A stretch of DNA of 64,000 nt from Elstera cyanobacteriorum (GTDB taxonomy: Bacteria; Pseudomonadota; Alphaproteobacteria; Elsterales; Elsteraceae). Below, piece after piece: positions 24,750 to 33,784 of the stretch. Below the pieces are notes generated by a model. It worked only from the letters and a program-made list of their open reading frames with translations. It was not told where the DNA came from and searched no databases. How positions within the stretch are numbered: the stretch's first letter is position 1; each line of letters starts with the position of its first letter. Both the position numbers and the translations under genes were made by a program. The stretch is taken from positions 1-64,000 of the forward strand of contig NZ_NOXS01000029.1 in assembly GCF_002251735.1 (NCBI RefSeq), read 5' to 3'.

Positions 24750-26600
24750 TTAGGCTCCCAGGGTTTGAGTGCCGAGTTTTTCGGCATAGGTACGGTGCGC
24801 GGCCTGAACTTCGGCGCGCGGCGAGACTTCCGGCACCGCCACATCCCACCAATGGCCCCCAGCCTGGGTGGAAATCTGCGGGTCGGTATCGATAACGATG
24901 ACGTTGGTGCGATGGTCCTGCCGGGCGGCGCGCAAAGCGTCTTCTAATTCGGCGAGGGAGGCGACCTTGACCGCCTTCGCCCCCAGGCTTTCGGCATGGG
25001 CGCGGAAATCGATCTCCGGCAGTGTTTCGTGCCGTGTATCTTGCAGCAGATTGTTGAACGGCACGCCGCCGGTGCCCTTTTGCAGCCGGTTGATGCAGCC
25101 GAAGCCGCGATTGTCCAGCACCACTAGAGTTAGCTTCAGCCCCAGCATGACGGCGGTTGCCAGTTCTGAATTCATCATCAGGTACGAACCGTCGCCGACC
25201 ATGACGATCACCTCGCGGTCGGGCCGCGCCAGTTTAACGCCAAGACCGCCGGCGATTTCATAGCCCATGCAGGAGAAGCCATATTCCAGATGGTAACCGC
25301 CGGGTTCGGCGGCGTTCCACAGCTTATGCAACTCGCCCGGCAGCCCGCCCGCCGCGCAGACGACAATATCCTGCGGCGTGCCCGTGCGCTGAACCGCGCC
25401 GATCACTTGTGCGTCGGTCGGTAGGCTATTGGCTTTGGGATCGCGGGTGACGGCCTCGGCTTCCGCCGCCCAAGCGGTTTTAGCTTCGGCGAGCGGGCGC
25501 GTCCAGGCCTCGGGCGCAGCATATCCGGCGAGCGCGGTGGTCAACTCTGCCAGCCCTTCGCGGGCATCGGCGACCAAAGGTTGCGCGAAATGCTTGCCCG
25601 CATCGAAAACCTGGGTGTTGAGGCCAACGATCTTGCGCCCCGGCTGCTTGAACAAGGCCCAGGATCCGGTGGTGAAATCCTGTAAGCGGGTGCCGACGGC
25701 TAGAATGACATCGGCCCGTTCCGCCGCGCCATTGGCGGCACTGGTGCCGGTGACACCGATGGCGCCCAGGTTCAGCGGATGATCATAGGGCAGGGCGCTT
25801 TTGCCCGCTTGGGTTTCCGCCACCGGGATGCGGTGGGCTTCGGCAAAGGCTTTGAGGTCGGCGGTGGCACCGGAATAATGGACCCCGCCACCCGCGATGA
25901 TCAGCGGGGTTTTCGCCTGCTTCAACAGGTCGGTGGCGGCGCGAAGCTCGCCCCGGTCGGCGCGGGCGCGGCGCGGTACCCAAAGCCGTTCTGCAAAGAA
26001 ACTTTCTGGATAATCAAAAGCTTCTGCCTGAACATCTTGACAGAAGGCGAGGGTGACGGGGCCGCAGTCGGCTGGATCGGTCAGCACTTGCAGAGCGCGC
26101 GGCAGGGCGGCGAGAAGCTGTTCCGGGCGCTGTAACCGATCATAGAACCGGCTGACCGGCCGGAAGCAATCGTTGGCCGACACGGTGGCGTCGCCAAAAT
26201 CCTCCACCTGCTGCAACACCGGGTCCGGGCGGCGACTAGCAAAGACATCACCCGGTAGGAACAATACCGGCAGGCGGTTGACGTGGGCCAGCGCGGCGGC
26301 GGTGACCATATTGAGCGCCCCGGGGCCGATGGAGGTGGTGCAGGCCATCATCCGCCGCCGGTTCTGCGCCTTGGCATAGGCGATGGCGGCATGAGCCATG
26401 CCCTGCTCGTTATGGGCGCGGAAGGTCGGCAAGCGGTCTTGAAGGCCATAGAGCGCTTCCCCCAGCCCGGCGACATTACCGTGGCCGAAGATCGCCCAAA
26501 CCCCGGCGAACAGCGGCAACCGCGCGCCGTCGATCTCAGTCCATTGGGCCGCAAGGAAGCGCACCAGCGCTTGCGCCGCTGTGAGACGGATGTGAGACAT
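24750..26600 (-). CDS. iolD: 3D-(3,5/4)-trihydroxycyclohexane-1,2-dione hydrolase
   Basis: A 616-residue thiamine-diphosphate enzyme that opens the inositol ring. Three domains are seen: an N-terminal pyrimidine-binding domain with the catalytic Glu region FRAHNEQGMAHAAIAY, a central domain (LIIAGGGVHYSG), and a C-terminal diphosphate-binding domain with VGDGSYLMMNSELATA. The ATG at 26600 starts [16 protein letters not shown], the usual IolD N-terminus; the frame upstream is unrelated. It sits between iolC and iolE in one unit. Confidence 0.93.
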   Translation of the reverse strand: MSHIRLTAAQALVRFLAAQWTEIDGARLPLFAGVWAIFGHGNVAGLGEALYGLQDRLPTFRAHNEQGMAHAAIAYAKAQNRRRMMACTTSIGPGALNMVTAAALAHVNRLPVLFLPGDVFASRRPDPVLQQVEDFGDATVSANDCFRPVSRFYDRLQRPEQLLAALPRALQVLTDPADCGPVTLAFCQDVQAEAFDYPESFFAERLWVPRRARADRGELRAATDLLKQAKTPLIIAGGGVHYSGATADLKAFAEAHRIPVAETQAGKSALPYDHPLNLGAIGVTGTSAANGAAERADVILAVGTRLQDFTTGSWALFKQPGRKIVGLNTQVFDAGKHFAQPLVADAREGLAELTTALAGYAAPEAWTRPLAEAKTAWAAEAEAVTRDPKANSLPTDAQVIGAVQRTGTPQDIVVCAAGGLPGELHKLWNAAEPGGYHLEYGFSCMGYEIAGGLGVKLARPDREVIVMVGDGSYLMMNSELATAVMLGLKLTLVVLDNRGFGCINRLQKGTGGVPFNNLLQDTRHETLPEIDFRAHAESLGAKAVKVASLAELEDALRAARQDHRTNVIVIDTDPQISTQAGGHWWDVAVPEVSPRAEVQAAHRTYAEKLGTQTLGA

Positions 26601-26629
26601 GTCTTCCCTATCCCCTGTTTCGACGGCTT

Positions 26630-28549
26630 TTACGCCGCTTTCTTGCGGGCTTGCAGTTTTTCCCAAGCCTCGGTGAGCCGCGCAAAGCGCCCCGCCATAT
26701 CGGCAATCGCGGCGGCATCGTCGATCTGTCCCGACAGCCAAGCCTCCGCCGCCGCCGCGAAGATCGTGCGACCAACGGCAAACCCTCGCACCAGCGGGCT
26801 GCCCACGGCAACCTCGAAAGCGGCCAGCAAATCTTCTTCCGGCGCTTCAAGGCCGAGCAGCACGACGCCCCGGCACAGGGGATCGCGGGTGCGGATCGTG
26901 GTATCGATTTTCGCCCAGGCGGCGGGGGAGACTTGCGGCTCCAGCTTCCACCAGTCGGGCTTAATATCGAGATCGTAAAGCCGGTCCATGACGCGGGGGA
27001 TGGTATCGTCGCGCAGCACGCCATGCTTGCCCGCGATGATTTCCACCAGCATTTCACGCCCCACCCGGCGGCAGGCGTCGCGCAGCGCGAGCAGCCGTTC
27101 TTCCTGCTGAGTTTTTAGATCGTCGGGATCGTCCGGGTGATAGAAGCACAGGCATTTCACCACCTGATCGACCGGCCATTCGATAAGGTGCGAGCCAAGA
27201 TCGCCGCCGATCTCGAAGGTGAGCGGGCGGGAGCCGGGTTTTTCCACCGGGCGCCCGATCCAGAAATTCTGAGCGGCGGCATCGAACAGGGCGGTGCGGC
27301 CATAGGTGCCGTCGAGCAGCATCCCGAACCCCTCGCGCCCGGCAGCGACTTGCGCGGCGGCGGCAACGGCGAGGCGTTTGAAGGGTTCGATCTTTTCGCG
27401 CGGGGCGCCCAGCCGGTCGGCCAATTCTTCGAACTGCGCGCGATGGTCAATGGCGAGCGCCATCAGCCCCTCGGGCTGCGGGCGGCGGGTGGTGGCCCAA
27501 TGGATATGGTTCAGCGCGGCATCCTTGCGCAGCGCCTTTTGCGGGCTGCCGTGAGTTAAGAAGAACTGCAACTCCGCCCAGGTTGGAATTTCTGGGGAGC
27601 AGAGCAGGCGGGAGACGGCGAAGGCCCCGCAGGCATTGGCCCAGGTGCAGCAGGTCTCCAGCGCCTCGCCCTTGAGCCAGCCGCGCAGGAAGCCCGACAT
27701 AAAGGCATCCCCGGCGCCGAGGACGTTATAGACCTCGATGGGAAAGCCCGCGCCGCGCACGCCTTGGTCCAGATCGGCGGGAATCGCCCCCGGATAGACC
27801 GAACAGCCCATCGGCCCGCGCTTCAGCACCAGGGTGGCGCCAGAGCGCGCCCTGACGGCGGCGAGGGCGGTCAGAACCTCCTCCGTTCCGCCCGCGATGC
27901 GGAACTCTTCTTCCGTCCCGACGATCAAATCGCAGTCGGGCAGGATCGGTTGCAGCACCGTCGTCACCCGCTGGCTGGCGATATAGCGCGATTCGCCCGC
28001 GTCATGCCCGGCAAGACCCCAAAGGTTCGGGCGGTAATCAATATCGAAGATTACTTTGCGTCCGGCGGCTTTGGCGGCGGCAATCGCCTTCAAGGTCGCG
28101 CCGCGCACGGTATCGGTCGAAAGATGGGTGCCGGTCACGACCAGCGCGCCCGCCGAGGCGATGAAGGCCGGGTCGATATCGTCGGCGCACAGCGCCATAT
28201 CGGCGCAATTGTCACGGTAGAAAATCAGCGGGAACTGGTGATCGTCGCGCACCCCCAGCAGGACGAGTGCGGTCAATCGCTTTGGGTCGGTCACGATCCC
28301 CTGGGTCGAAACGCCCTCGCGCGCCAATTGTTCGCGGATAAAGCCGCCCATCGCTTCTGCCCCAACGCGGGTGATCAAGGCGGAGCGTAGCCCGAGACGG
28401 GCGGTGCCGATGGCGATATTGGCGGGGCAGCCGCCAACGGCTTTGGCAAAACTGGCGGTATCTTCCAGGCGGCAGCCGATCTGCTGACCATAAAGGTCCA
28501 CCGAGGCGCGGCCGAGGGTGATAACGTCCAAAATCTGTGGTTCAGTCAT
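26630..28549 (-). CDS. iolC: 5-dehydro-2-deoxygluconokinase fused to DUF2090 (IolC-IolJ-like)
   Basis: A 639-residue two-domain protein. Residues 1-320 are a PfkB-family kinase (GRASVDLYGQQIG at the start, KAVGGCPANIAIG, catalytic GAGDAFMSGFLRG near residue 277) that phosphorylates 2-deoxy-5-keto-gluconate. Residues 330-630 are a DUF2090 barrel, which in this fusion is thought to act as the following aldolase (IolJ role). No separate iolJ is in the window, which fits. It is the first gene of the leftward iol unit and divergent from iolG. Confidence 0.93.
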   Translation of the reverse strand: MTEPQILDVITLGRASVDLYGQQIGCRLEDTASFAKAVGGCPANIAIGTARLGLRSALITRVGAEAMGGFIREQLAREGVSTQGIVTDPKRLTALVLLGVRDDHQFPLIFYRDNCADMALCADDIDPAFIASAGALVVTGTHLSTDTVRGATLKAIAAAKAAGRKVIFDIDYRPNLWGLAGHDAGESRYIASQRVTTVLQPILPDCDLIVGTEEEFRIAGGTEEVLTALAAVRARSGATLVLKRGPMGCSVYPGAIPADLDQGVRGAGFPIEVYNVLGAGDAFMSGFLRGWLKGEALETCCTWANACGAFAVSRLLCSPEIPTWAELQFFLTHGSPQKALRKDAALNHIHWATTRRPQPEGLMALAIDHRAQFEELADRLGAPREKIEPFKRLAVAAAAQVAAGREGFGMLLDGTYGRTALFDAAAQNFWIGRPVEKPGSRPLTFEIGGDLGSHLIEWPVDQVVKCLCFYHPDDPDDLKTQQEERLLALRDACRRVGREMLVEIIAGKHGVLRDDTIPRVMDRLYDLDIKPDWWKLEPQVSPAAWAKIDTTIRTRDPLCRGVVLLGLEAPEEDLLAAFEVAVGSPLVRGFAVGRTIFAAAAEAWLSGQIDDAAAIADMAGRFARLTEAWEKLQARKKAA

Positions 28550-28623
28550 GGGAACTTTGGGTCCAGGGGTTAGGGGGCGTGCCGCACGTTAAAAACGCGC
28601 CTTGGCCCCCGCCGTCGCTTGCC

Positions 28624-28642
28624 AGAATGAAACACTCATTCT
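28624..28642. promoter_or_regulatory. Candidate RpiR-type operator between iolC and iolG
   Basis: AGAATGA at 28624-28630 and TCATTCT at 28636-28642 are perfect inverted copies with a 5-base spacer in the divergent iolC/iolG gap. The half-site TCATTCT recurs at 30746-30752 in the gap between the RpiR regulator and the inositol-binding protein gene, which suggests one regulator for both. Confidence 0.6.
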
Positions 28643-28691
28643 ATTATCATGTCAAATCAGAATTTAACTTCCAAAAACGAATGAGGAAGCC

Positions 28692-29681
28692 GTGACCACA
28701 CTCTCCTTCGCCGTTCTCGGGGCCGGGCGTATTGGCCAGATTCACGCCCGCAATGTTGCCGCCAATGGCCGCGTGCGCCTGACCGGGGTTTACGATGTCG
28801 ATGCCGGGGCGGCGCAAAAGCTCGCCGCCGCCTGCGGGGCGCAGGTGATTGGCCTTGATGCGGCGTTCGACGCCGATGCCGTGGTGATCTGCACGCCGAC
28901 CGACACGCACGCCGATTTCATCGAACGCGCCGCCAAAGCAGGGAAGGCGGTTTTCTGCGAAAAGCCGGTCGATCTGTCGGAAGCGCGGGTGCGCGCCTGC
29001 CTCGAGGTGGTCAAGGCCGCCGGGACCAAGCTGATGGTGGGCTTTAACCGCCGCTTCGATCCCAGCTTCAACGCGCTGAAAACCCGCATTCTGTCGGGCG
29101 AAATCGGGTCGGTCGAACTGCTGACCATCCTCAGCCGCGATCCCGCGCCGCCGCCGGTTTCTTACATCGCCCGCTCCGGCGGTCTCTTCCGCGATATGAT
29201 GATCCACGATCTCGATATGGCGCGCTTCCTGTTGGGCGAGGAGCCGGTGGAGGTGTTCGCCGCCGCCTCGGCCCTCGTCGATCCGGCGATTGGCGCGGCC
29301 GGGGACGTTGATACCGCCGCCGTGACGCTGAAAACCGCGAGCGGCAAGCTCTGCCAAATCTCCAACTCCCGCCGCGCCACTTATGGCTATGACCAGCGCA
29401 TTGAAGTTCACGGCAGCAAGGGCCTATTGCGCGCCGGGAATATGACGCAGACCACGGTCGAGTCGGCAACGGCCAGCGGCTTCACGACCGATCCGGCGCT
29501 GCCCTTCTTCCTCGAACGCTACGCCGCCGCTTATCGCGCCGAACTCGATGCCTTCATCGATGCGCTGGTGGACGGCAAACCAATCACGCCGGACGGGTCG
29601 GACGGGCTGAAATCCTTGATTCTGGCCGATGCGGCGACTGAGTCGGCGCAGACGAGCAAGCCGGTGCGCGTGTCGTTATAG
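28692..29681 (+). CDS. iolG: Inositol 2-dehydrogenase
   Basis: A 329-residue Gfo/Idh/MocA oxidoreductase that oxidises myo-inositol to 2-keto-myo-inositol with NAD. The Rossmann motif VLGAGRIGQIHARNV is at the N-terminus, the family Lys-Pro is in VFCEKPVDLSE, and the DMMIHDLDMARFLLG segment holds the Asp-x-x-x-His catalytic pair. The start is GTG at 28692 with GAGGA upstream. It is divergent from iolC with the operator-like palindrome between them. Confidence 0.9.
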   Translation: MTTLSFAVLGAGRIGQIHARNVAANGRVRLTGVYDVDAGAAQKLAAACGAQVIGLDAAFDADAVVICTPTDTHADFIERAAKAGKAVFCEKPVDLSEARVRACLEVVKAAGTKLMVGFNRRFDPSFNALKTRILSGEIGSVELLTILSRDPAPPPVSYIARSGGLFRDMMIHDLDMARFLLGEEPVEVFAAASALVDPAIGAAGDVDTAAVTLKTASGKLCQISNSRRATYGYDQRIEVHGSKGLLRAGNMTQTTVESATASGFTTDPALPFFLERYAAAYRAELDAFIDALVDGKPITPDGSDGLKSLILADAATESAQTSKPVRVSL

Positions 29682-29689
29682 GGGCGGAA

Positions 29690-29805
29690 GCGGGGCTTTG
29701 CCCCGCACCCCACCAGGACCCGAGGCGGGCCCTGGACCTGCCTTTCCTTTGAATGAAAGTGGGGTTTGGGGCCGCTCGGCCCCAACGGGGGCGGGCAGCG
29801 CCCGC
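29690..29805. repeat. Composite hairpin element B
   Basis: Three strong palindromes lie between the convergent iolG and RpiR genes: 29690-29706 (GCGGGGCTTTGCCCCGC), 29766-29785 (arms TTGGGGCCG/CGGCCCCAA) and 29791-29805 (GCGGGCAGCGCCCGC). The first shares the GGGGCTTTGCCCC core with elements at 16416 and 36445. It probably works as a bidirectional terminator region. Confidence 0.7.
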
Positions 29806-29812
29806 GAAACCC

Positions 29813-30658
29813 TCACCCCTCCGCCCGCTTCTCCGCCGTACCCACGGCCAGCGCCATGGCGAGACACAGCGTCGCTGCTAGCGAGCGGAAGGCGCCGAAG
29901 TCGGTTTCCGCGACCTCCAGCCAGACTTTGGCGAGCGGGGCGAGGGGGCTGAAGGCGCTGTCGGTAATGGCGAGGATCGGCACGCCGCGTTGCCCGATGC
30001 GGGTGGCGGTTTCGATGGTGCTGGGGGTATAGGGGGTAAAGCTGATGGCGATCAGCGCATCGTCTTCGGTGATGAACCCCGCCTGTTCGGGCAGCAGCGC
30101 GCCGAGATTATCCAGCAAAATGAAACGGATGCCGAGTTTACCGAAGGCATAGGCCAGGTAGCTCGCCACCGGAAACGCCCGGCGTTGGCCGAGGATATAG
30201 ACGGTTTTCGCCCCCGCCAGCAAATCGACGGCGGCGGTCAGGCTGGCTTCGTCGGCGCGGTCGCGCAGGCGCAGCAGCGAGTCCATCGCCGTTTGCGCAA
30301 ACCCATCCAGGAGATGCAGCGGCCCGCCTTGAGCGGCATCGGCGGCGCGCAGGGATTGCACCCGCTCGGCATAATCCGGCCAACGGTCGCGCAGGCGCGA
30401 GCGGAATATCTGTTGCAGATCGGAAAAACCGGAGTAGCCCAGCGATTGGGCGAAGCGGATGAGGGTAGAGGGCTGCACGTCCGCCTTCGCCGCAATCTCC
30501 GCCACCGTATTCAGCGCGATATCGTCGGGGCTTTCAAGGGCGAAGCGCGCCACCTGGGCTAGACGCTTCGGGAAACTGTCCCGCCGCGCCAGGATTGCGT
30601 CGCGCAGACTATCGAAGCTGGTCGGCGGGGCCGTTTCGACCGAATTTTCCATGCTCAT
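29813..30658 (-). CDS. iolR: RpiR family regulator of inositol genes
   Basis: A 281-residue regulator with an N-terminal RpiR helix-turn-helix (about 15-90: FPKRLAQVARFALESPDDIA, then AAKADVQPSTLIRFAQSLGY) and a C-terminal SIS sugar-phosphate domain (ILGQRRAFPVASYLAYAFGKLG, then DALIAISFTPYTPST). RpiR proteins in rhizobial and related inositol loci (IolR) repress the operon and respond to a pathway intermediate. Flanking iolG and the importer supports that job; the symbol rests on context. Confidence 0.85.
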   Translation of the reverse strand: MSMENSVETAPPTSFDSLRDAILARRDSFPKRLAQVARFALESPDDIALNTVAEIAAKADVQPSTLIRFAQSLGYSGFSDLQQIFRSRLRDRWPDYAERVQSLRAADAAQGGPLHLLDGFAQTAMDSLLRLRDRADEASLTAAVDLLAGAKTVYILGQRRAFPVASYLAYAFGKLGIRFILLDNLGALLPEQAGFITEDDALIAISFTPYTPSTIETATRIGQRGVPILAITDSAFSPLAPLAKVWLEVAETDFGAFRSLAATLCLAMALAVGTAEKRAEG

Positions 30659-30745
30659 CGCCCTTTCTTCTGAAACGCGCTTGACAGGCGTTCTAAGCTC
30701 GGCATAAACAGAATAAATATTTCATAACAAATTCGGACGATCCGA

Positions 30746-30752
30746 TCATTCT
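30746..30752. promoter_or_regulatory. Half-site shared with the iolC-iolG operator
   Basis: TCATTCT at 30746-30752 lies 32 bp before the inositol-binding protein start and matches the right arm of the palindrome at 28636-28642. A looser AGAATAAATATTTC stretch at about 30708-30721 may be a further site. The evidence is short and suggestive only. Confidence 0.35.
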
Positions 30753-30783
30753 GAAAATGGATCGCCAATCTCAGGAGGAAACG

Positions 30784-31731
30784 ATGAAATCTCTCTCGCG
30801 TAAGCTCGCCTACGGGATTTTTGCGGTTGCGGCGCTGGTCACCGGCGCTTCGGCCCAGGCGGCGAATGAGCGCTTTGTGCTGATCAGCCACGCGCCGGAT
30901 TCCGATAGCTGGTGGAACACCATCAAGACGGCGATCAAGGAAGCCGGTCAGCATCTGTCGGTCACCGTTGAATATCGTAACCCGCCGACCGGCGATCTCG
31001 CGGATATGGCGCGCATTGTCGAACAGGCGGCGGCGTCCAACCCGAATGGCATCATCGTCACCATCGCGGATTTCGATGTGCTGCAAGCGCCGATTACCAA
31101 TGCAGTGAAGAAGGGCATTCCTGTCGTTACCATTAATTCGGGCACGCAGGAACAGTCGGCGCGCCTGGGCGCCCTGATGCACGTGGGCCAGCCGGAATAT
31201 GACGCGGGCTTCGGTGCGGGCAAGAAAGCCAAGGACGCCGGGGTGAAGAGCTTCCTCTGCGTCAATCATTACATCACCAACCCGGCGTCGGTCGAACGCT
31301 GCAAGGGCTTTGCCGATGCGCTCGGCACGCCGCTGGGCAATCAGATGATCGACTCGGGGATGGACCCGTCGGAAGTCGAAAATAAGGTCGCGGCCTATCT
31401 GAAGGCCAATCCGAATACCGGCGGCATTCTGACCCTCGGCCCGAATTCGGCCCATCCGACCATCCGCGCGCTGGAAAAATCACAGCAGGCAGGCAAGCTG
31501 TTCTTCGGCACCTTCGATCTGTCGCCGGAAATCGCTAAGGCGATCACCGATGGCACGATCAATTTCGCCATCGACCAGCAACCCTATCTGCAAGGCTATC
31601 TGCCGGTGATGGCGCTGACCCTGAACGCACGCTACGGCGTGTTCCCGGGCAATAACATCAACTCCGGCCCAGGGTTCGTCACCAAGCAGAATGTGGCTTT
31701 GGTGCGTAAACTGGCGGGTGAATACCGCTAA
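30784..31731 (+). CDS. Inositol-type ABC importer substrate-binding protein
   Basis: A 315-residue periplasmic sugar-binding protein (Peripla_BP_4 type). Residues 1-26 are a signal peptide ending SAQAA. The mature chain shows VLISHAPDSDSWWNTIKTAI, GIIVTIADFDVLQAPI and IDQQPYLQGYLPV, typical of IbpA/inositol-like binding proteins. AGGAGGAAACG precedes the ATG at 30784. It is the first gene of the rightward importer unit and lies next to the regulator and iolG, so myo-inositol is the expected ligand. Confidence 0.88.
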   Translation: MKSLSRKLAYGIFAVAALVTGASAQAANERFVLISHAPDSDSWWNTIKTAIKEAGQHLSVTVEYRNPPTGDLADMARIVEQAAASNPNGIIVTIADFDVLQAPITNAVKKGIPVVTINSGTQEQSARLGALMHVGQPEYDAGFGAGKKAKDAGVKSFLCVNHYITNPASVERCKGFADALGTPLGNQMIDSGMDPSEVENKVAAYLKANPNTGGILTLGPNSAHPTIRALEKSQQAGKLFFGTFDLSPEIAKAITDGTINFAIDQQPYLQGYLPVMALTLNARYGVFPGNNINSGPGFVTKQNVALVRKLAGEYR

Positions 31732-31772
31732 GCCTTTTTATCGAGCGTATCTCTCTACTCCCCAAGTGCCTT

Positions 31773-31801
31773 GGGCGCGGCTTCGGTCGCGCCCGCTTTT
31801 T
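31773..31801 (+). terminator. Intrinsic-terminator-like hairpin inside the importer operon
   Basis: GGGCGCG at 31773-31779 and CGCGCCC at 31788-31794 form a perfect stem with a GCTTCGGT loop, followed by GC and five T residues (31797-31801). It lies 42 bp after the binding-protein stop and before the permease. It should stop part of the transcripts or stabilise the binding-protein message. An overlapping smaller hairpin CCCAAG/CTTGGG sits at 31761-31775. Confidence 0.65.
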
Positions 31802-31856
31802 CGCGCGTCGCTCCAACGCGCCCGCCGGGGGAGGATCAGTTTAAGGAGTTTCCCGA

Positions 31857-32996
31857 ATGAGCGTTGGCGACATGTCGGATCGATCGATCACCCCTAGCCC
31901 CGCCGCCCCCAAGGATGACGAGCGCTTGCGCCGCGTCGGGCGCGTGTCGCGGTTGCTGAACCGTCCAGAACTGGGGGCCGTTTCTGGCCTTGCCCTGGTC
32001 TTCGTCTTTTTCGCCTTCGCCGCCGGATCGTCGGGCATGTTTGCCGCCGATGGGGTGATGAACTGGCTAACCGTCTCGGCGCAGCTTGGCATTCTGGCCA
32101 TCGGCGCCAGCCTGTTGATGATCGCGGGCGAGTTCGACCTGTCCATCGGTTCGATGATCGGTTTTGCCGGCATGATGATCGCCATTCCGGCGGTGTTTTT
32201 CGGCGTGCCGATCTGGCTGTGCCTGATCTTCGCCTTTGCAGGCGCGCTGCTGGTTGGGTTTATCAACGGCTATATCGTTATCCGCACGGGCTTACCGTCC
32301 TTTATCGTCTCCCTGGCCTTTTTGTTCATTTTGCGCGGGCTGACGCTGGCGCTGTCGATCCTGTTCAGCAACCGCACCATCGTTGGCGGGCTGCGGGAAA
32401 AAGCGGCGGGCGATTGGCTGGCCCCGGTATTTGGCGGGCGCATCGGCCTGGGCTTCTTCCAAAAATTGGCCGAGTGGAAGATCATCGGGGCTTATCCCGA
32501 TGGCTCCCCGGTGGTGCCCGGCCTGCCGATGGTCGTCGTTTGGTGGGTCGTCTTGGCCTTGATCGGTGGCTGGGTGCTGACCCGCACCCGCGTCGGCAAC
32601 TGGATTTTCGCCTCGGGCGGCGATGCCAAGGCGGCGCGCAATGTTGGCGTGCCGGTGAATGGCGTGAAAATTGGTCTGTTCATGGTCACCGCCTTCTGCG
32701 CCACGGTCTATGCCGCATGTCAGGTGATGGAATTCGGTTCGGCGGCGGCGGACCGCGGCTTGCTGAAGGAATTCGAAGCGATCATTGCGGCGGTCATCGG
32801 CGGTAGCTTGCTGACCGGCGGCTATGGCTCGGTCATCGGCGCCTGCTTCGGGGCCTTGATCTTCGGGGTGGTGCAGCAGGGCATTTTCTTCGCCGGGTGG
32901 AACAGCGATTGGTTCCGCGTTTTCCTGGGCGTGATGCTGCTGATCGCCGTGGTCTTCAATAACTACATCCGCCGCAAAGTGACGGGGGAGCGCTGA
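31857..32996 (+). CDS. Inositol-type ABC importer permease
   Basis: A 379-residue permease of the BPD_transp_2 sugar family with about 9 membrane segments. It shows [18 protein letters not shown], the [18 protein letters not shown] region and the C-terminal [18 protein letters not shown] motif. The N-terminal 40 residues are cytoplasmic and charged. AAGGAG lies upstream of the ATG. It pairs with the ATPase 2 bp downstream and the binding protein upstream. Confidence 0.9.
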   Translation: MSVGDMSDRSITPSPAAPKDDERLRRVGRVSRLLNRPELGAVSGLALVFVFFAFAAGSSGMFAADGVMNWLTVSAQLGILAIGASLLMIAGEFDLSIGSMIGFAGMMIAIPAVFFGVPIWLCLIFAFAGALLVGFINGYIVIRTGLPSFIVSLAFLFILRGLTLALSILFSNRTIVGGLREKAAGDWLAPVFGGRIGLGFFQKLAEWKIIGAYPDGSPVVPGLPMVVVWWVVLALIGGWVLTRTRVGNWIFASGGDAKAARNVGVPVNGVKIGLFMVTAFCATVYAACQVMEFGSAAADRGLLKEFEAIIAAVIGGSLLTGGYGSVIGACFGALIFGVVQQGIFFAGWNSDWFRVFLGVMLLIAVVFNNYIRRKVTGER

Positions 32997-32998
32997 GC

Positions 32999-33784
32999 AT
33001 GGCAAATCAAACCCCGATTATCGAAGTCCGTAACCTCGCCAAATATTTCGCCTCCGTCATCGCCCTCTCGGGGATTTCTATGTCGGTCCATGCGGGCGAG
33101 GTTCTATGCCTCTTGGGCGATAATGGCGCGGGCAAATCGACGCTGATTAAAACCCTTTCCGGTGTGCATAAGCCGTCAGGCGGGGAGTTTCTGGTCGATG
33201 GCGCGCCGGTCGTGTTCGGCTCGCCGCGCGATGCGCTGGATGCCGGGATCGCCACAGTCTACCAAGATCTTGCCATGATCCCGCTCATGTCAATCACACG
33301 GAACTTTTTCATGGGGCGCGAGCCGGTGAAAGGCTTCGGGCCGTTCAAGCAGATCGACTTCGAGTATGCGGACCGGGTGGCGCGGGACGAGATGCGCCGC
33401 ATCGGTATCGACATTCGCGATCCGCAGCAGGCGGTGGGCACGCTCTCGGGCGGGGAGCGCCAATGCCTCGCTATCGCCCGCGCAGTGCATTTCGGGGCGA
33501 AAGTGCTGATTTTGGATGAACCGACCTCTGCACTCGGGGTCGCCCAAACCTCGATGGTGCTGAAATATATCCATCAAGTGCGGCAGAAGGGGCTGGGGGT
33601 GATCTTCATTACCCATAACGTCCGCCATGCCTATGCGGTGGGCGACCGTTTCACCATCCTCAATCGCGGTAAAACCCTCGGGACGTTTGCGAAAAGCGAG
33701 ATCGAGATCGACGCGCTGCAAAACCTGATGGCGGGCGGTAAGGAGTTGCAGGATCTGTCCGCCGAGCTTGGGGGCATGGTCTGA
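32999..33784 (+). CDS. Inositol-type ABC importer ATPase (single domain)
   Basis: A 261-residue ATP-binding protein with one nucleotide-binding domain: Walker [10 protein letters not shown], signature [15 protein letters not shown], Walker [13 protein letters not shown] and the switch His in [11 protein letters not shown]. Many sugar importers of this class use a double ATPase; the single-domain form is the one usual for inositol-type importers of alphaproteobacteria. Its stop overlaps the start of the next oxidoreductase gene (TGATG), so the two are coupled. Confidence 0.9.
   Translation: MANQTPIIEVRNLAKYFASVIALSGISMSVHAGEVLCLLGDNGAGKSTLIKTLSGVHKPSGGEFLVDGAPVVFGSPRDALDAGIATVYQDLAMIPLMSITRNFFMGREPVKGFGPFKQIDFEYADRVARDEMRRIGIDIRDPQQAVGTLSGGERQCLAIARAVHFGAKVLILDEPTSALGVAQTSMVLKYIHQVRQKGLGVIFITHNVRHAYAVGDRFTILNRGKTLGTFAKSEIEIDALQNLMAGGKELQDLSAELGGMV

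Noticed and set aside
26630-28549. IolC-DUF2090 fusion as a novel architecture
   Set aside because: This fusion is well known in proteobacterial inositol operons, so it is not reported as a finding.
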